Part shown: positions 8,530 to 17,011 of the stretch, piece by piece
How positions within the stretch are numbered: the first letter of the stretch is position 1
Layout of the letters: each line of letters starts with the position of its first letter
Assembly: GCA_965217265.1 (NCBI GenBank)
Contig: CBDCHP010000009.1
Span: forward strand, 62,001-126,000
Direction: 5' to 3'
Length of the DNA stretch: 64,000 nucleotides
Origin: JAGRGG01 sp965217265
GTDB taxonomy: Bacteria; Pseudomonadota; Alphaproteobacteria; Geminicoccales; Geminicoccaceae
Notes under the pieces: generated by a model
Databases searched by the model: none
Seen by the model: the letters and a program-made list of their open reading frames with translations, nothing else
Told to the model about the DNA's origin: nothing
Translations under genes and position numbers: made by a program

Positions 8530-8964
8530 TCAGTGGATGACGGCGAACAGGTCGCCGTTGTTGCTCTTGCTGCCGTTTTTCCCACGGCCGTCGCCCTTGA
8601 AGCGGATGAGGCGGCGATGCACCGGCTGGCCCCGCCACTGGTCGAGCACCCAGAGCCCGTTCTCGTCCTGGCCGAGATAGATCGCGGCGTGGCTGCCGGT
8701 GCGGCTGGCGTAGGTACCGTCGGGCTCGAAGGTCGCGATCGCGGTTCCGGGCCTGATCGCGGCGTTGCCGCGCACCGAAGGGCCGGGTTGCCAAGCGGCG
8801 GTGTTCGGCACGCCCGCCGCCGCCTTGACGTAGTCGACGCAGTGACCGGGGCCGATGCTCTGCCCCAGGAAATCGTGCGGACGATCGGCGAGATAGGGGT
8901 CGGCGGCGTGCGCCGTCGCAACGCCGGCCAAGCTCAGCGCGCGTCCGAGCATCGCACTCTTCAT
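8530..8964 (-). CDS. Secreted BPSL0067-like (NlpC/P60-type) protein
   Basis: 144 aa with a short N-terminal signal peptide (residues 1-20, ending ATAHA). The mature part has a cysteine in GPGHCVDYVK and a histidine in GSHAAIYLG, spaced as in papain-like NlpC/P60 peptidases. The GTAIATF and VLDQWRGQPVHRRLIRF blocks are typical of the small BPSL0067 family. Such proteins are exported and are suspected peptidoglycan or amide hydrolases. The assignment is from remembered family motifs; activity is inference. ATG with an AGGGAA ribosome site. Confidence 0.7.
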   Translation of the reverse strand: MKSAMLGRALSLAGVATAHAADPYLADRPHDFLGQSIGPGHCVDYVKAAAGVPNTAAWQPGPSVRGNAAIRPGTAIATFEPDGTYASRTGSHAAIYLGQDENGLWVLDQWRGQPVHRRLIRFKGDGRGKNGSKSNNGDLFAVIH

Positions 8965-9053
8965 AACGTTTTCCCTGAATTATGGTTAGCTGCTCTTAAT
9001 TTATTGGTGCATCATTATCTGTGCTTTTTGCCACGAAAAACTCGATTGTCGTT

Positions 9054-9199
9054 GAACGCTTACGCGTCCGCTGGCGCGGGGCCTTCTTTTTCTCTTTTTT
9101 GCTTTTGTCCGAGGCTGGCCCTCGGCGCTGAGGCCAAGTTCGGAAGCAAAGTTGCAAAAAAGAAGAAAAAAGCCCGCGCGGCAGCGCACGCGCAGCGTT
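9054..9199. repeat. Dispersed palindromic intergenic element, copy 2
   Basis: 146 bp, from GAACGCTTACGCGTCCGCT, a GCGGGGCC block and a T-tract, through an inner hairpin (TCCGAGGCTGG...), to an A-tract and GCAGCGCACGCGCAGCGTTA. The inner part is in the opposite orientation to copies 3 and 10. On the minus strand the right end reads TAACGC, and that TAA is the stop codon of the DedA gene. Confidence 0.85.
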
Positions 9200-9809
9200 A
9201 ATTCGATTTCGGCACGCGGCGGCGGAAGGTGGCGACCCGGTAGAGGTACCAGCCGAGCATCGACACGACGATGACGTTGGAAACCGGATTCAAGTAGCCG
9301 CCGACCTGCTCGTAGCCGCCCTCCAGCCAGTAGCCGAGCAGGGTGAGGAGGGTGGTCCACAAGACGGTGCCGAGGGCGGAGTAGAAGAGGAACTTCGGCA
9401 GCTTCATGCCCGAGACCCCGGCCGGCAGCGAGATCAGCGTCCGCACCGCCGGGACCAACCGGCCGACGAAGACGGCGGCGGCGCCGTAGCGGTCGAACCA
9501 TACGTCGGCCTTTCGCACGTCCTGCGGCGTCAAGGTCAGCCAGCGGCCGTGCCGCCGGGCGAAATTCGCGATTCGTTCCACGCCCAAGCGCGCCCCGATC
9601 CAATACCATAGATAGGCACCGGCGAGCGCGCCGGCGCTCCCGGCCAAAACGGCGAGCACGAGGTTGAGGTCGCCCCTGGCGGCGGCGAATCCGGCGAACG
9701 GCATGATCAGTTCGGACGGGATCGGCGGGAACACGTTCTCGGCGAACATGAGCGCGGCGATGGCGAGGTAGCCGCCGCCCTCGATCAACTGCGTGATCCA
9801 ATCGAACAA
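9198..9809 (-). CDS. DedA family (SNARE-associated) membrane protein
   Basis: 203 aa. Conserved DedA features are the early re-entrant segment FAENVFPPIPSELIMPFAGF and the motif VGRLVPAVRTLISLPAGVSGM (F/VGR-x-P-x-x-R), with transmembrane helices at about 10-30, 48-72, 135-160 and 170-192. The family acts in membrane homeostasis and lipid scrambling/flipping at the inner membrane. The TTG start follows a GAAGGAC ribosome site. The stop codon TAA is part of repeat copy 2. Confidence 0.93.
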   Translation of the reverse strand: MFDWITQLIEGGGYLAIAALMFAENVFPPIPSELIMPFAGFAAARGDLNLVLAVLAGSAGALAGAYLWYWIGARLGVERIANFARRHGRWLTLTPQDVRKADVWFDRYGAAAVFVGRLVPAVRTLISLPAGVSGMKLPKFLFYSALGTVLWTTLLTLLGYWLEGGYEQVGGYLNPVSNVIVVSMLGWYLYRVATFRRRVPKSN

Positions 9810-9975
9810 CGGTTTTGTCCTTCCTCGACGCTGGATTTTAACACCAACATCTTAACGCGCCGGTCGCACCACACCGCTAGACAGAAAACCGGGTGGCACA
9901 AGGCTGCTCCCGACCGAACAACGGGCAGATGAACGCCCTGAAATTCCGTGTTTTTGAAAGCGGCTTTTGAGCCTT

Positions 9976-10009
9976 GCACGGCTGCAATGCTGCGCTGCAA
10001 AAGCCGTGC
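9976..10009. other. Hairpin in the DedA upstream region
   Basis: GCACGGCT at 9976-9983 pairs with AGCCGTGC at 10002-10009, enclosing an 18-base loop that itself contains TGCA/TGCA. It sits in the 291-base stretch between the DedA gene and the small ORF at 10101, in which I see no other gene. It could be the end of a short transcript or part of a leader; there is only a weak T-run after it. Confidence 0.35.
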
Positions 10010-10100
10010 TTTCGGGCGGCCGTCGACAACCGATATGAACCCTGTGAGCGCAACGAAGGCGCTCTTGAAGTCCACCACCCCCGATCACGGAGATCGACCG

Positions 10101-10205
10101 ATGAACGTCCAACTCATCCGCCCCGACATGGTGCTCAACCTCCTCGCCGCGGACCATTCACGGACTGAGCGCCGCGGCTGGTTCGCCCGCCTCATCCGCC
10201 GCTGA
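10101..10205 (+). CDS. Possible small protein (34 aa)
   Basis: A 34-codon frame starting MNVQLIRPDMVLNLLAADHS and ending in a basic, aromatic tail (RRGWFARLIRR). It has a plausible ribosome site (CACGGAGATCG) before the ATG. The frame is open upstream to 9948, but the better ribosome site belongs to 10101. No homologue is recognised. The amphipathic basic C-terminus could be membrane-associated. Weak support: size and start context only. Confidence 0.4.
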   Translation: MNVQLIRPDMVLNLLAADHSRTERRGWFARLIRR

Positions 10206-10274
10206 ATGCTCGGCCGGCACCGAATGGTTCGCGCCTCGCCTGTGGCGCCGCATCCTTGTTCGCCACCCAACGCC

Positions 10275-11790
10275 CCTTCAGTTGGTGAGTCGGACTTCGA
10301 ACAGGTCCTTCGCGATCGTCTGGAAGGTAGCGTCGAGTTCGCTGCCGGTGATGGCGCGGAAATAGTTGGTGTCGGGGTCGCTGGCGCACGCCTTCAAAGT
10401 CGCCTCGGTCGGCCCGCCCGAGGTAATGCCGTCGCTGAAGGCGACGCTGTGGACTTTGATCGGCGCCTCTTGGGCCACACCCTGCTGTTTGACGGCTTTG
10501 CAAGCTTTGAGCAGGATATCGTTGTAGCGTTCCTCGTCGCTCGCGGCGGCGCTGCCGAAGGGGTTGCTCGCCATGACGTAGCCGTAGGGCGTGAACTTGT
10601 CGACGGGGCCGTGGGGGCCGAGCGCGTTGCCATCGAGACCGAAATTGGACGGCATGAAGGCGTAGGCGCCGCCGCTGTTCTGGCTGTCCTTGCAGGTATC
10701 CGGCTGACCCCCTTCCCCTTGCTCGCCGTCGGTCATCAAGATCATGATCTTGCGCACGTTCTTGCCGTAGGGCGCGCCCTCGGTGAACGGCGGCGTCGGC
10801 GAGAGTACGCGCATCCCCCAGCTCACCCCGGGCGCGGCGAGCGTCCCATTGCCTTCGATCGCGGCGAGCGTGTCGATCTTGGCGCGCATGGCGGCCTCGC
10901 TGTCGGTCAGCGGCAGGAGGGGACGATTGACGCAGGTGTAGTTCGGGCCAGGATAGAGGACGTCGTTGCCGTTGGGCGGCGGCTCGGCGACGCTCCGGTA
11001 GCCGTTCATCGTGCCGTTGCTTGGATTGTTGCAGGACGAGAAGTTCCAGGGCGGCGGCTGGTCGGGTTCGGGCGGGTAAACGTAGGCGTGCCACTTGCCG
11101 TCCGTGCCCGCCGAGACCGGGCTGTAGGCGTCGCTGAAGGCATCTGCGCCCCGCCGCTCTAAGACGCAGCCCCGCCACGCCGTGCCGGCGAAGAGGGAAT
11201 GAAAACGTTCCTTGACGAAGCCCGTGTTAATCTTGCCGACGTTGACGGTCGAGTTGAACGGCACGATCGCCAGCTTGAACGACACGGCCGGAGGCTTCGT
11301 CGCCAAGATCGTGTCGATGAGCCGGTGCGCCGCCACCTTGAGCGCCTCGATGCGCGAGCGCCCGTTGCCGGCGCTGTTCCGCATCGAGCCGGTGACGTCG
11401 ACGACCAGCGCCACCTCGAGGTCGATCGCGCCGCGCTCGGCCACGCCCGCCGCCGCCATCTCGACCCGCCCCTGCCCGATCCCGGTCAAGAAGGTCGGCA
11501 CGAACCCTGCCCCCGCCGCCACCGTCACCTTGCCCGCGTCGCCGAACACCACCGCCCGCGTCGCCACAGGCGCCAGCCAGCCGCGGCCGTAGTTGGCGGC
11601 GAACACGTTCTCGGCAATCGCCCGCCGCTGCTCCTCGTCGCCCGCCGACGCGGCGCCGGCGAGTGCTGCGGCGTCGGACGCCTGCTGCAGGCGCTGCTGC
11701 ACCAGGGCGGCGCGGACGTAGTCGAAGCCCAAGCCGGCGAAGCCCACCACCAGCGGTAGGCACAAGGCGAACAGCAAAATGATCGCCCCG
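10275..11790. repeat. 1516-bp direct repeat, left copy (TadG block A)
   Basis: From CCTTCAGTTGG at 10275 to GATCGCCCCG ending 11790 the sequence matches 17412-18927 with a constant offset of 7137 bases. All frames I compared translate identically, so there are no indels and probably no substitutions. The block covers the TadG coding region from three bases past its stop to about codon 15. Homology stops abruptly at both ends. Confidence 0.93.
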
Positions 11791-11834
11791 CCCCGCGCCC
11801 GGCCGAACTCGCCCACCCGCCACCACCGCGTCAC
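10278..11834 (-). CDS. TadG-like von Willebrand factor A protein, copy A
   Basis: 518 aa. An N-terminal transmembrane/pseudopilin-like segment (GAIILLFALCLPLVVGFAGLG, about residues 16-38, then Q-Q-R-L-Q-Q-A-S-D-A-A-A-L-A) is followed by a vWA domain with a MIDAS-like motif DVTGSM, a later MTDGE motif and a C-terminal LKACASDPDTNYFRA block. This is the architecture of Tad pilus assembly TadG proteins. The GTG start has a GGAGG site. Residues after about 16 are identical to the second copy at 17415-18974; only the N-terminal leader (MTRWWRVGEFGRARG) differs. Confidence 0.88.
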   Translation of the reverse strand: MTRWWRVGEFGRARGGAIILLFALCLPLVVGFAGLGFDYVRAALVQQRLQQASDAAALAGAASAGDEEQRRAIAENVFAANYGRGWLAPVATRAVVFGDAGKVTVAAGAGFVPTFLTGIGQGRVEMAAAGVAERGAIDLEVALVVDVTGSMRNSAGNGRSRIEALKVAAHRLIDTILATKPPAVSFKLAIVPFNSTVNVGKINTGFVKERFHSLFAGTAWRGCVLERRGADAFSDAYSPVSAGTDGKWHAYVYPPEPDQPPPWNFSSCNNPSNGTMNGYRSVAEPPPNGNDVLYPGPNYTCVNRPLLPLTDSEAAMRAKIDTLAAIEGNGTLAAPGVSWGMRVLSPTPPFTEGAPYGKNVRKIMILMTDGEQGEGGQPDTCKDSQNSGGAYAFMPSNFGLDGNALGPHGPVDKFTPYGYVMASNPFGSAAASDEERYNDILLKACKAVKQQGVAQEAPIKVHSVAFSDGITSGGPTEATLKACASDPDTNYFRAITGSELDATFQTIAKDLFEVRLTN

Positions 11835-11920
11835 CGTGCGCCTCCAAATTCTTGCGTCGTCGATGCCACAGCCTCTCTCAAAGACGTTTCAGATCGCTTA
11901 ACGCCCGCTCACGGGAGGAT

Positions 11921-11934
11921 ATCTGACGTCGGAT
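11921..11934. promoter_or_regulatory. Palindrome site 1 (candidate parS), variant
   Basis: ATCTGACGTCGGAT, one mismatch from the perfect ATCCGACGTCGGAT palindrome found elsewhere. It lies 63 bp upstream of the parA start in the TadG-parA intergenic region, where it could act as a ParB-binding site and/or a parAB operator. Confidence 0.6.
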
Positions 11935-11996
11935 GCCTCGCCTCTGTGGCCGCCACGCTCTAGGCCGGCGTCTACCGTCGCGCTAGATCGGCGGAC

Positions 11997-12756
<760 letters not shown>

Positions 12757-12770
<14 letters not shown>

Positions 12771-13590
12771 GGCGAGCCTGAAGGACCGCCTGCAGCGCGA
12801 CGGCTTCTTCCAGACCTCGGCCGACCTGCCGCGCATCGTCGAGATCGACGTGGGTGCCATTCGACCGAACCCGGCCCAGCCGCGCCGCCGCTTCGATCAA
12901 GCGGCACTCGACGATCTGGCGGCCTCGATCGAGCGGCACGGGCTGCTGCAGCCGATCGTCGTCGCCAAGGACGGCGCCAAGGACGGCGAAGGCTGGACGC
13001 TGATCGCCGGCGAGCGCCGCCTGCGCGCCCTGCGCGGGCTCGGCCAGGCGAGCGTGCCGGCGATCGTCAGCGACGGCGATCCGGTCGAACTGGCGATCAT
13101 CGAGAACCTGCAGCGCGAGGCCCTCGACCCGTTCGAGGAGGCGCGCGCGATCCGCGCCTTGATGCAGAGCAAGGGCTACACCCAGGCCGAGGTCGGTCGC
13201 GCCATCGGTAAGAAGCAGAACACGGTCTCGGTGATCCTCGCCCTGAACGACCTGCCCGAGCGGGTGCAGGACGAGTATCCGACGTCGGATAAACGCCTCG
13301 GCCGCTCCTGGCTGATCGAGTTGGCACGGGTCGAGACGCCCGAGCGGCAGTTGCGCCTGTGGGACGAAGCCAAGGCCAAGCCCGTCACGGTGCGCGAACT
13401 GCGCGCCGCGCGGGCCGGCGGCAAACCGCGCGCGGCCAAGCCGGCGGCGCTGCGGGCGCTCGCGGCGGCGCGGACCTGCGCCCGCGCGATCGAGGGGCTC
13501 GAAGCCTCGGACGTCGCGCACGACGGGGCGTTGCGGGCGGCGCTGCGCAATCTTAAGGCGGCACTGGAGCGGCGCCTCGACGGATCGTGA
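12757..13590 (+). CDS. parB: ParB-family centromere-binding protein
   Basis: 277 aa. The N-terminal ParB/Srx CTPase-like domain shows IRPNPAQPRRRFD, GLLQPIVV, IAGERRLRAL and IIENLQREALDPFEEA, followed by an HTH region (YTQAEVGRAIGKKQNTVSVILAL). It binds parS and spreads on DNA. ATG 12757 is chosen because conservation starts at MAKARASLKDRLQ and it overlaps parA by 14 bases. The gene contains a perfect copy of the TATCCGACGTCGGATA palindrome, encoding Y-P-T-S-D. Confidence 0.95.
13277..13290. promoter_or_regulatory. Palindrome site 2 (candidate parS), inside parB
   Basis: Perfect ATCCGACGTCGGAT, extended to a 16-bp palindrome TATCCGACGTCGGATA at 13276-13291. It lies within the parB coding frame as codons for Y-P-T-S-D, between the HTH region and the C-terminal part. 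A centromere site within or next to its own parB gene is common in partition loci. Confidence 0.7.
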
Positions 13591-13592
13591 AC

Positions 13593-13611
13593 GCGGGGTC
13601 GTTGGCCCCGC
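13593..13611 (+). terminator. Hairpin after parB
   Basis: GCGGGG at 13593-13598 pairs with CCCCGC at 13606-13611 around a 7-base loop, beginning three bases after the parB stop. No T-run follows, so it may be a weak or Rho-assisted terminator. Confidence 0.4.
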
Positions 13612-13668
13612 CGCCGCTTGGGCCTATCCTTCCCCTCCCCTTGACGACGTAGAACAGGGAAGACACGC

Positions 13669-14166
13669 ATGGACTCCGAGGCGCTCAAGGCCCGCCAAGC
13701 CCCCTTCAAGCAACGCTACCGCGACGAGCCGGAGGCGGCGACGATCACGCTCAAGGCCGAGGGCCGCGTCGGCGAGGGCGTCAGCTGCTCGGTACAGACG
13801 CAAAAGGCGCTGATCGAGGCGGGGCTGCACCCGGCGACCGGCGGCAGCGGCACCCAGGCCTGCTCCGGTGACATGCTGCTCGAAGCCCTCGTCGCCTGCG
13901 CCGGCGTCACGCTCGGCGCGGTCGCGACGGCGTTCGGCGTGGACTTGAAGGACGCGCGGGTGCGGGCCGAGGGCGACCTCGATTTTCGCGGCACGCTCGG
14001 CGTCGACAAGGCGGCCCCGGTCGGCTTCAAGGCGATCCGGCTCGCCTTCGACCTCGACACGGACGCGGACCCCGCGACGGTCGAGCGGCTGCTCACGCTC
14101 ACCGAGCGCTACTGCGTTGTTTTGCAGACCCTGCGTTCTTCGCCCGCAATCACGCGGGTGTCCTGA
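13669..14166 (+). CDS. OsmC family peroxiredoxin-like protein
   Basis: 165 aa. The OsmC fold is indicated by HPATGGSGTQACSGDMLLEALVACAGVT, with the first redox cysteine in QACSG and the second in the helix near the C-terminus (TERYCVVLQTL). OsmC/Ohr proteins reduce organic hydroperoxides using a Cys pair. A separate OsmC domain occurs at 55.1-56.4 kb. ATG start; its stop (14164-14166) is five bases from repeat copy 3. Confidence 0.88.
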   Translation: MDSEALKARQAPFKQRYRDEPEAATITLKAEGRVGEGVSCSVQTQKALIEAGLHPATGGSGTQACSGDMLLEALVACAGVTLGAVATAFGVDLKDARVRAEGDLDFRGTLGVDKAAPVGFKAIRLAFDLDTDADPATVERLLTLTERYCVVLQTLRSSPAITRVS

Positions 14167-15166
14167 AGAAGAACGCTTCGCGTGCGCTGGGCGCGCAGCC
14201 TTTTTCTTTCTTTTTTGCAACTTTGTTCTCGAACTTGGCCTCAACATCGAAGCCAGCCTCGGACAAAGATAAAAAAGAAAAGAAAAAAGCCCCGCGCAGC
14301 GGACGCGAAGCGTTCATCTCTCCACCACCAAGAGCCGCTCCAAGGCGGCGAGCCACGCTTGGTAGTAGGGGAGATCCGGCCGGGCCGCGATCTCGGCGCC
14401 GAGGGTTCGCGCCCAGGTCTTGGCGTCGATGACGCCTTGATCCTGCAAGGCGACGACGAGCGCGAACGCCCGCGCCTCCCAGGGCTCGGCGAAGACGGGT
14501 TCGGCGCCAGGGTCCGGCATAGGCGATCAGGTAGGGTTCGAACAGGTCGAGGTTGACCGCATCATTAGGGTGGGCGCCGTCGCCGAACAGGCTTCGGGCC
14601 GTAAAGCGCACCGTGTAGAGGTGCTGCGGCCGCTCGCCGAGCCCGTGCGCGTTGGCGTCCGGGAAGATGTGTGCGCCCAAGCCCCGGACGATCCGGCCCG
14701 GCTTGTCGAAGGCGTAGGCCGGCAGGCGGGTGTGGGTCGAAACGTGCACGACGCGCGTGCGGACGCGATCACCGGCTTTGAGTGCCGGCGGGGCGGCTGC
14801 CGCGCGATCCGAGGGCGCACCCTTCAGGGCGGCCGGCACCGATGCGGCGTCGAGCGGCGGCGTGCCGCGCGGTCCTGCCGGGGTGCCGCTCGCTAACTCG
14901 CCCTCGGCGACGAGCCCGTGCCGCAGCAGGAGGTTCTCCAGCGCCTTGAGCCAGATCGCGTAGTAGCTCGAAGCGTAGTAGTCGGCCGGCGGCAGGCTCT
15001 CGCGGGCGTGACGCGACTCGTCCAGCGTCCAGCGCCGGTGCGCCGCCGCGGCGAGCGTGAGGCCCAAAACGCGCGTCTCCCAGGCGGCGTGGAACACCGG
15101 CTCGTTCGGCTCCGGCCGCACGGCCCCGAAGCCGTGCCGCCCGCCGAGGTCCTGCGGTCCCTGCAT
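14150..15166 (-). CDS. nthB: Nitrile hydratase beta subunit, no stop at usual place
   Basis: Conserved beta-subunit sequence runs from MQGPQDLGGRHGFG and EPNEPVFHAAWETRVLGL to KAGDRVRTRVVH and VNLDLFEPYL, about 213 residues ending near 14528, the normal length. Instead of stopping there the frame stays open to 14150, adding about 125 low-complexity Arg/Gly-rich residues that run antisense-like through the accessory gene and repeat copy 3. A TGA in the neighbouring frame at 14527-14529, six bases before the accessory ATG, suggests loss of the stop by a small indel or a sequence error. Its start overlaps the alpha-subunit stop (TGATG). Confidence 0.85.
   Translation of the reverse strand: MQGPQDLGGRHGFGAVRPEPNEPVFHAAWETRVLGLTLAAAAHRRWTLDESRHARESLPPADYYASSYYAIWLKALENLLLRHGLVAEGELASGTPAGPRGTPPLDAASVPAALKGAPSDRAAAAPPALKAGDRVRTRVVHVSTHTRLPAYAFDKPGRIVRGLGAHIFPDANAHGLGERPQHLYTVRFTARSLFGDGAHPNDAVNLDLFEPYLIAYAGPWRRTRLRRALGGAGVRARRRLAGSRRHRRQDLGANPRRRDRGPAGSPLLPSVARRLGAALGGGEMNASRPLRGAFFFSFLSLSEAGFDVEAKFENKVAKKKEKGCAPSAREAFFFRTPA
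14171..14315. repeat. Dispersed palindromic intergenic element, copy 3
   Basis: 145 bp, GAACGCTTCGCGTGCGCTGG ... CTTTTTTGCAACTTTG, inner hairpin (GGCCTCAACATCGAAGCC), then AAAAAAGAAAAG and GCCCCGCGCAGCGGACGCG, ending AAGCGTTC. It lies between the convergent OsmC and nitrile hydratase accessory genes. On the minus strand its right end reads TGAACGC, and that TGA is the stop codon of the accessory gene, which may have been shortened by the element. Confidence 0.9.
14314..14520 (-). CDS. Nitrile hydratase accessory protein (P14K/activator-like), short
   Basis: 68 aa beginning MPDPGAEPVFAEPWEARAF and ending YYQAWLAALERLLVVER. This resembles the small nitrile hydratase accessory proteins, themselves related to the N-terminus of the beta subunit, which assist cobalt loading of the alpha subunit. 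Family members known to me are longer, and here the stop codon is provided by the edge of repeat copy 3, so C-terminal loss is possible. The ATG lies within the open frame that continues the beta subunit. Confidence 0.7.
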   Translation of the reverse strand: MPDPGAEPVFAEPWEARAFALVVALQDQGVIDAKTWARTLGAEIAARPDLPYYQAWLAALERLLVVER

Positions 15167-15807
15167 CAGGCCCGGTCCGGCGATCGGGCGAGGCCGGTGC
15201 CGATCATCGATTCGCGCGTGACGAGGGCGGCCAAGCGCGCCTCGTCCCAGTCCCCGGTTCCGGCCGGACGGCGGGGCACGACGAGGTAGCGCATTTCGGC
15301 GGTCGAATCCCAGACCTGAACGCTAGTCGCCTCGGGGGGCGTCACGCCGAACTCGGCCAGGACGGCGCGCGGTTCGGCGACGGCGCGGGCGCGGTAGGCG
15401 GGCGACTTGTACCAGACCGGCGGCAGGCCGAGCACGGACCAGGGGTAGCAGGAGCAGAGCGTGCAGACGACCATGTGGTGCGTCGCGTCGGTGTTGAACA
15501 AGGCCATCATGTGCTCGCCCTGCCGGCCGGCGAAGCCCATCGACGCGATCGCCGCCGTGGCGTCCTTGGTCAGCCGAGCGGCGAAGCCCTCGTCCGTCCA
15601 GGCCCGCGCCACGACCTTGGCCCCGTTCTGCGGCCCGACTTTGTGGGCGTAGGTCTCGACGATGGCGTCGATCGCCGCCGGATCGACGAGGCCCTTGGCG
15701 ACGAGCAGGCCCTCCAGCGCCTTCACCCGCGCCTCGATCGGCGGCACCGCCTCGCGGTCGTGATCGTGAAGCGCGTCGTCGTGATGGTGGTCGTGATCGT
15801 CGTGCAT
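15166..15807 (-). CDS. nthA: Nitrile hydratase alpha subunit, cobalt type
   Basis: About 213 aa. The metal site VCTLCSCYPW is diagnostic of nitrile hydratase or the related thiocyanate hydrolase; threonine in C-T-L-C-S-C marks the cobalt form rather than the iron form (serine). LGLPPVWYKSPAYRARAV follows as in the family. Nitrile hydratase converts nitriles to amides in the cytoplasm. ATG 15807 (AAGGCG upstream) is preferred; ATGs at 15831 and 15876 are in frame. The N-terminus is a striking His/Asp-rich stretch (H-D-D-H-D-H-H-H-D-D). Gene order is alpha-beta-accessory. Confidence 0.92.
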   Translation of the reverse strand: MHDDHDHHHDDALHDHDREAVPPIEARVKALEGLLVAKGLVDPAAIDAIVETYAHKVGPQNGAKVVARAWTDEGFAARLTKDATAAIASMGFAGRQGEHMMALFNTDATHHMVVCTLCSCYPWSVLGLPPVWYKSPAYRARAVAEPRAVLAEFGVTPPEATSVQVWDSTAEMRYLVVPRRPAGTGDWDEARLAALVTRESMIGTGLARSPDRA

Positions 15808-15949
15808 CGCCTTGGCATGGAACGCCGTCATTGGGCTGTCAAGCGGCTGAAGCACCGATTCGATGCATCCAATCATCGTACGCGAGAGGCTTTAGGAAAG
15901 GTTTAACCCCGGGCGCGTAGATGTAGGGCACCTCTTTGGAACTCGAACG

Positions 15950-16480
15950 ATGCCGAAATTGTGCCCACCGCGTGCGATCGCCCGTTTCACCGCCGACCGG
16001 CGCGGTGTGGCCGGGATCGAGTTCGCCCTCATCGGCGGCGCCGTGATCGTGGCGCTGCTCGCGGTGTTCGATATCGGCCTGCTCTTGTTCAACGGGGCGA
16101 ACCTGCACCAAGCCCTGAACGAGGCGACGCGCGAACTGCGCATCGAGGCGGGGAACGACGCGGCGGCCAAGCGGAATGCTTTCGACGCCGTCTTGTGCGC
16201 GAAGCTGGTCCTCATCGCCTGCGACGACGTCCAGGTCGACCTGCGCGGCTACGACGATCTGGCCTCGATCGGCACGCCGGTCGGGATCGACGCCGGCGGC
16301 AACCTCGCCTCGCCCCAGTTCCAGCCGGTCGATCCCGGCCAGCTCGTCTTCGTCACGGCGCTCACCCACCACCCGATGCTGACGCCGCTCGGCATCCTGC
16401 TGCGCTCGGCGGCCTATCCCGCACTCGGCAATAAGCGGCTCCTGCGCACGACGGTCTTGACCGCGGCCGAGCCGGCATGA
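15950..16480 (+). CDS. TadE-like pseudopilin
   Basis: 176 aa. A short basic leader is followed by GVAGIEFALIGGAVIVALLAVFDIGLLLFNG (about residues 19-50), the G-x-x-x-I-E-F hydrophobic segment of TadE-like pseudopilins with the conserved glutamate at +5 after glycine. The remainder is a soluble extracytoplasmic domain. It overlaps the following gene by ATGA (16477-16480). With it and the two TadG-like genes it indicates part of a Tad (Flp) secretion/pilus locus, although no tadA/B/C or flp gene is in the window. Confidence 0.85.
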   Translation: MPKLCPPRAIARFTADRRGVAGIEFALIGGAVIVALLAVFDIGLLLFNGANLHQALNEATRELRIEAGNDAAAKRNAFDAVLCAKLVLIACDDVQVDLRGYDDLASIGTPVGIDAGGNLASPQFQPVDPGQLVFVTALTHHPMLTPLGILLRSAAYPALGNKRLLRTTVLTAAEPA

Positions 16481-17007
16481 GGCGCCTGGGCCAGGACCGT
16501 TCGGGCTCGGTCATGGTCGAGGGGGCCCTGGTCCTCGCCTTGACCCTCACGCTCCTCTTTCTCCTGCTCGAAACCACGAGTTACGTGAACACGGTCTTCA
16601 AGATGGCCGAGGCCTCGGACGGGGCCAGCAACCTCGTGAGCCAGAGCGAGACGCTGGGCGACGCAGTCTACGACCGGCTCGATAGCGCCCTGCCCTTCTT
16701 CACCTCGCCCCTGCCGGGGACGCCGGATCTGGCGCTGGCGCAGGTCGTTTTCGACGCCGCGGGTAACCCCTCCTTGAATCCTGCCCTGGGCGGCTGGCTG
16801 CGCACCCAAGGCAACGCCGCGCTCTCGGCCGCCGAGGCCCTGGCGCTCGCGCAGGATCTCGGTCTCGCCGGCGAGGCGGTGGTCGTCGTGCGCATCGCCT
16901 ACGACTACCGAGCGCTCGCGCAGTTGGGCTTCATCGCCTACCCCGAGACGATCGTGCAGACCGCCCTACTCAAGACCCGGACCGGCAAGCCGCTGCCGAT
17001 CGCCTGA
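16477..17007 (+). CDS. TadE/TadF-like pseudopilin
   Basis: 176 aa with an N-terminal G-S-V-M-V-E-G-A-L-V-L-A-L-T segment (about residues 10-35), the TadE/F-type processing and membrane segment. An extracytoplasmic domain with no recognised motif follows. Translationally coupled to the preceding TadE-like gene. Directly after its stop the sequence passes into a DUF2076-like fragment that lacks its N-terminus. Confidence 0.8.
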   Translation: MRRLGQDRSGSVMVEGALVLALTLTLLFLLLETTSYVNTVFKMAEASDGASNLVSQSETLGDAVYDRLDSALPFFTSPLPGTPDLALAQVVFDAAGNPSLNPALGGWLRTQGNAALSAAEALALAQDLGLAGEAVVVVRIAYDYRALAQLGFIAYPETIVQTALLKTRTGKPLPIA

Positions 17008-17011
17008 CGGG

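Noticed and set aside
10206..11162. Long plus-strand open frames over the TadG genes (and the same at 17400-18299)
   Set aside because: They are shadow frames of the vWA protein: no ribosome site, Arg/Gly/Val-rich composition, no family motifs.
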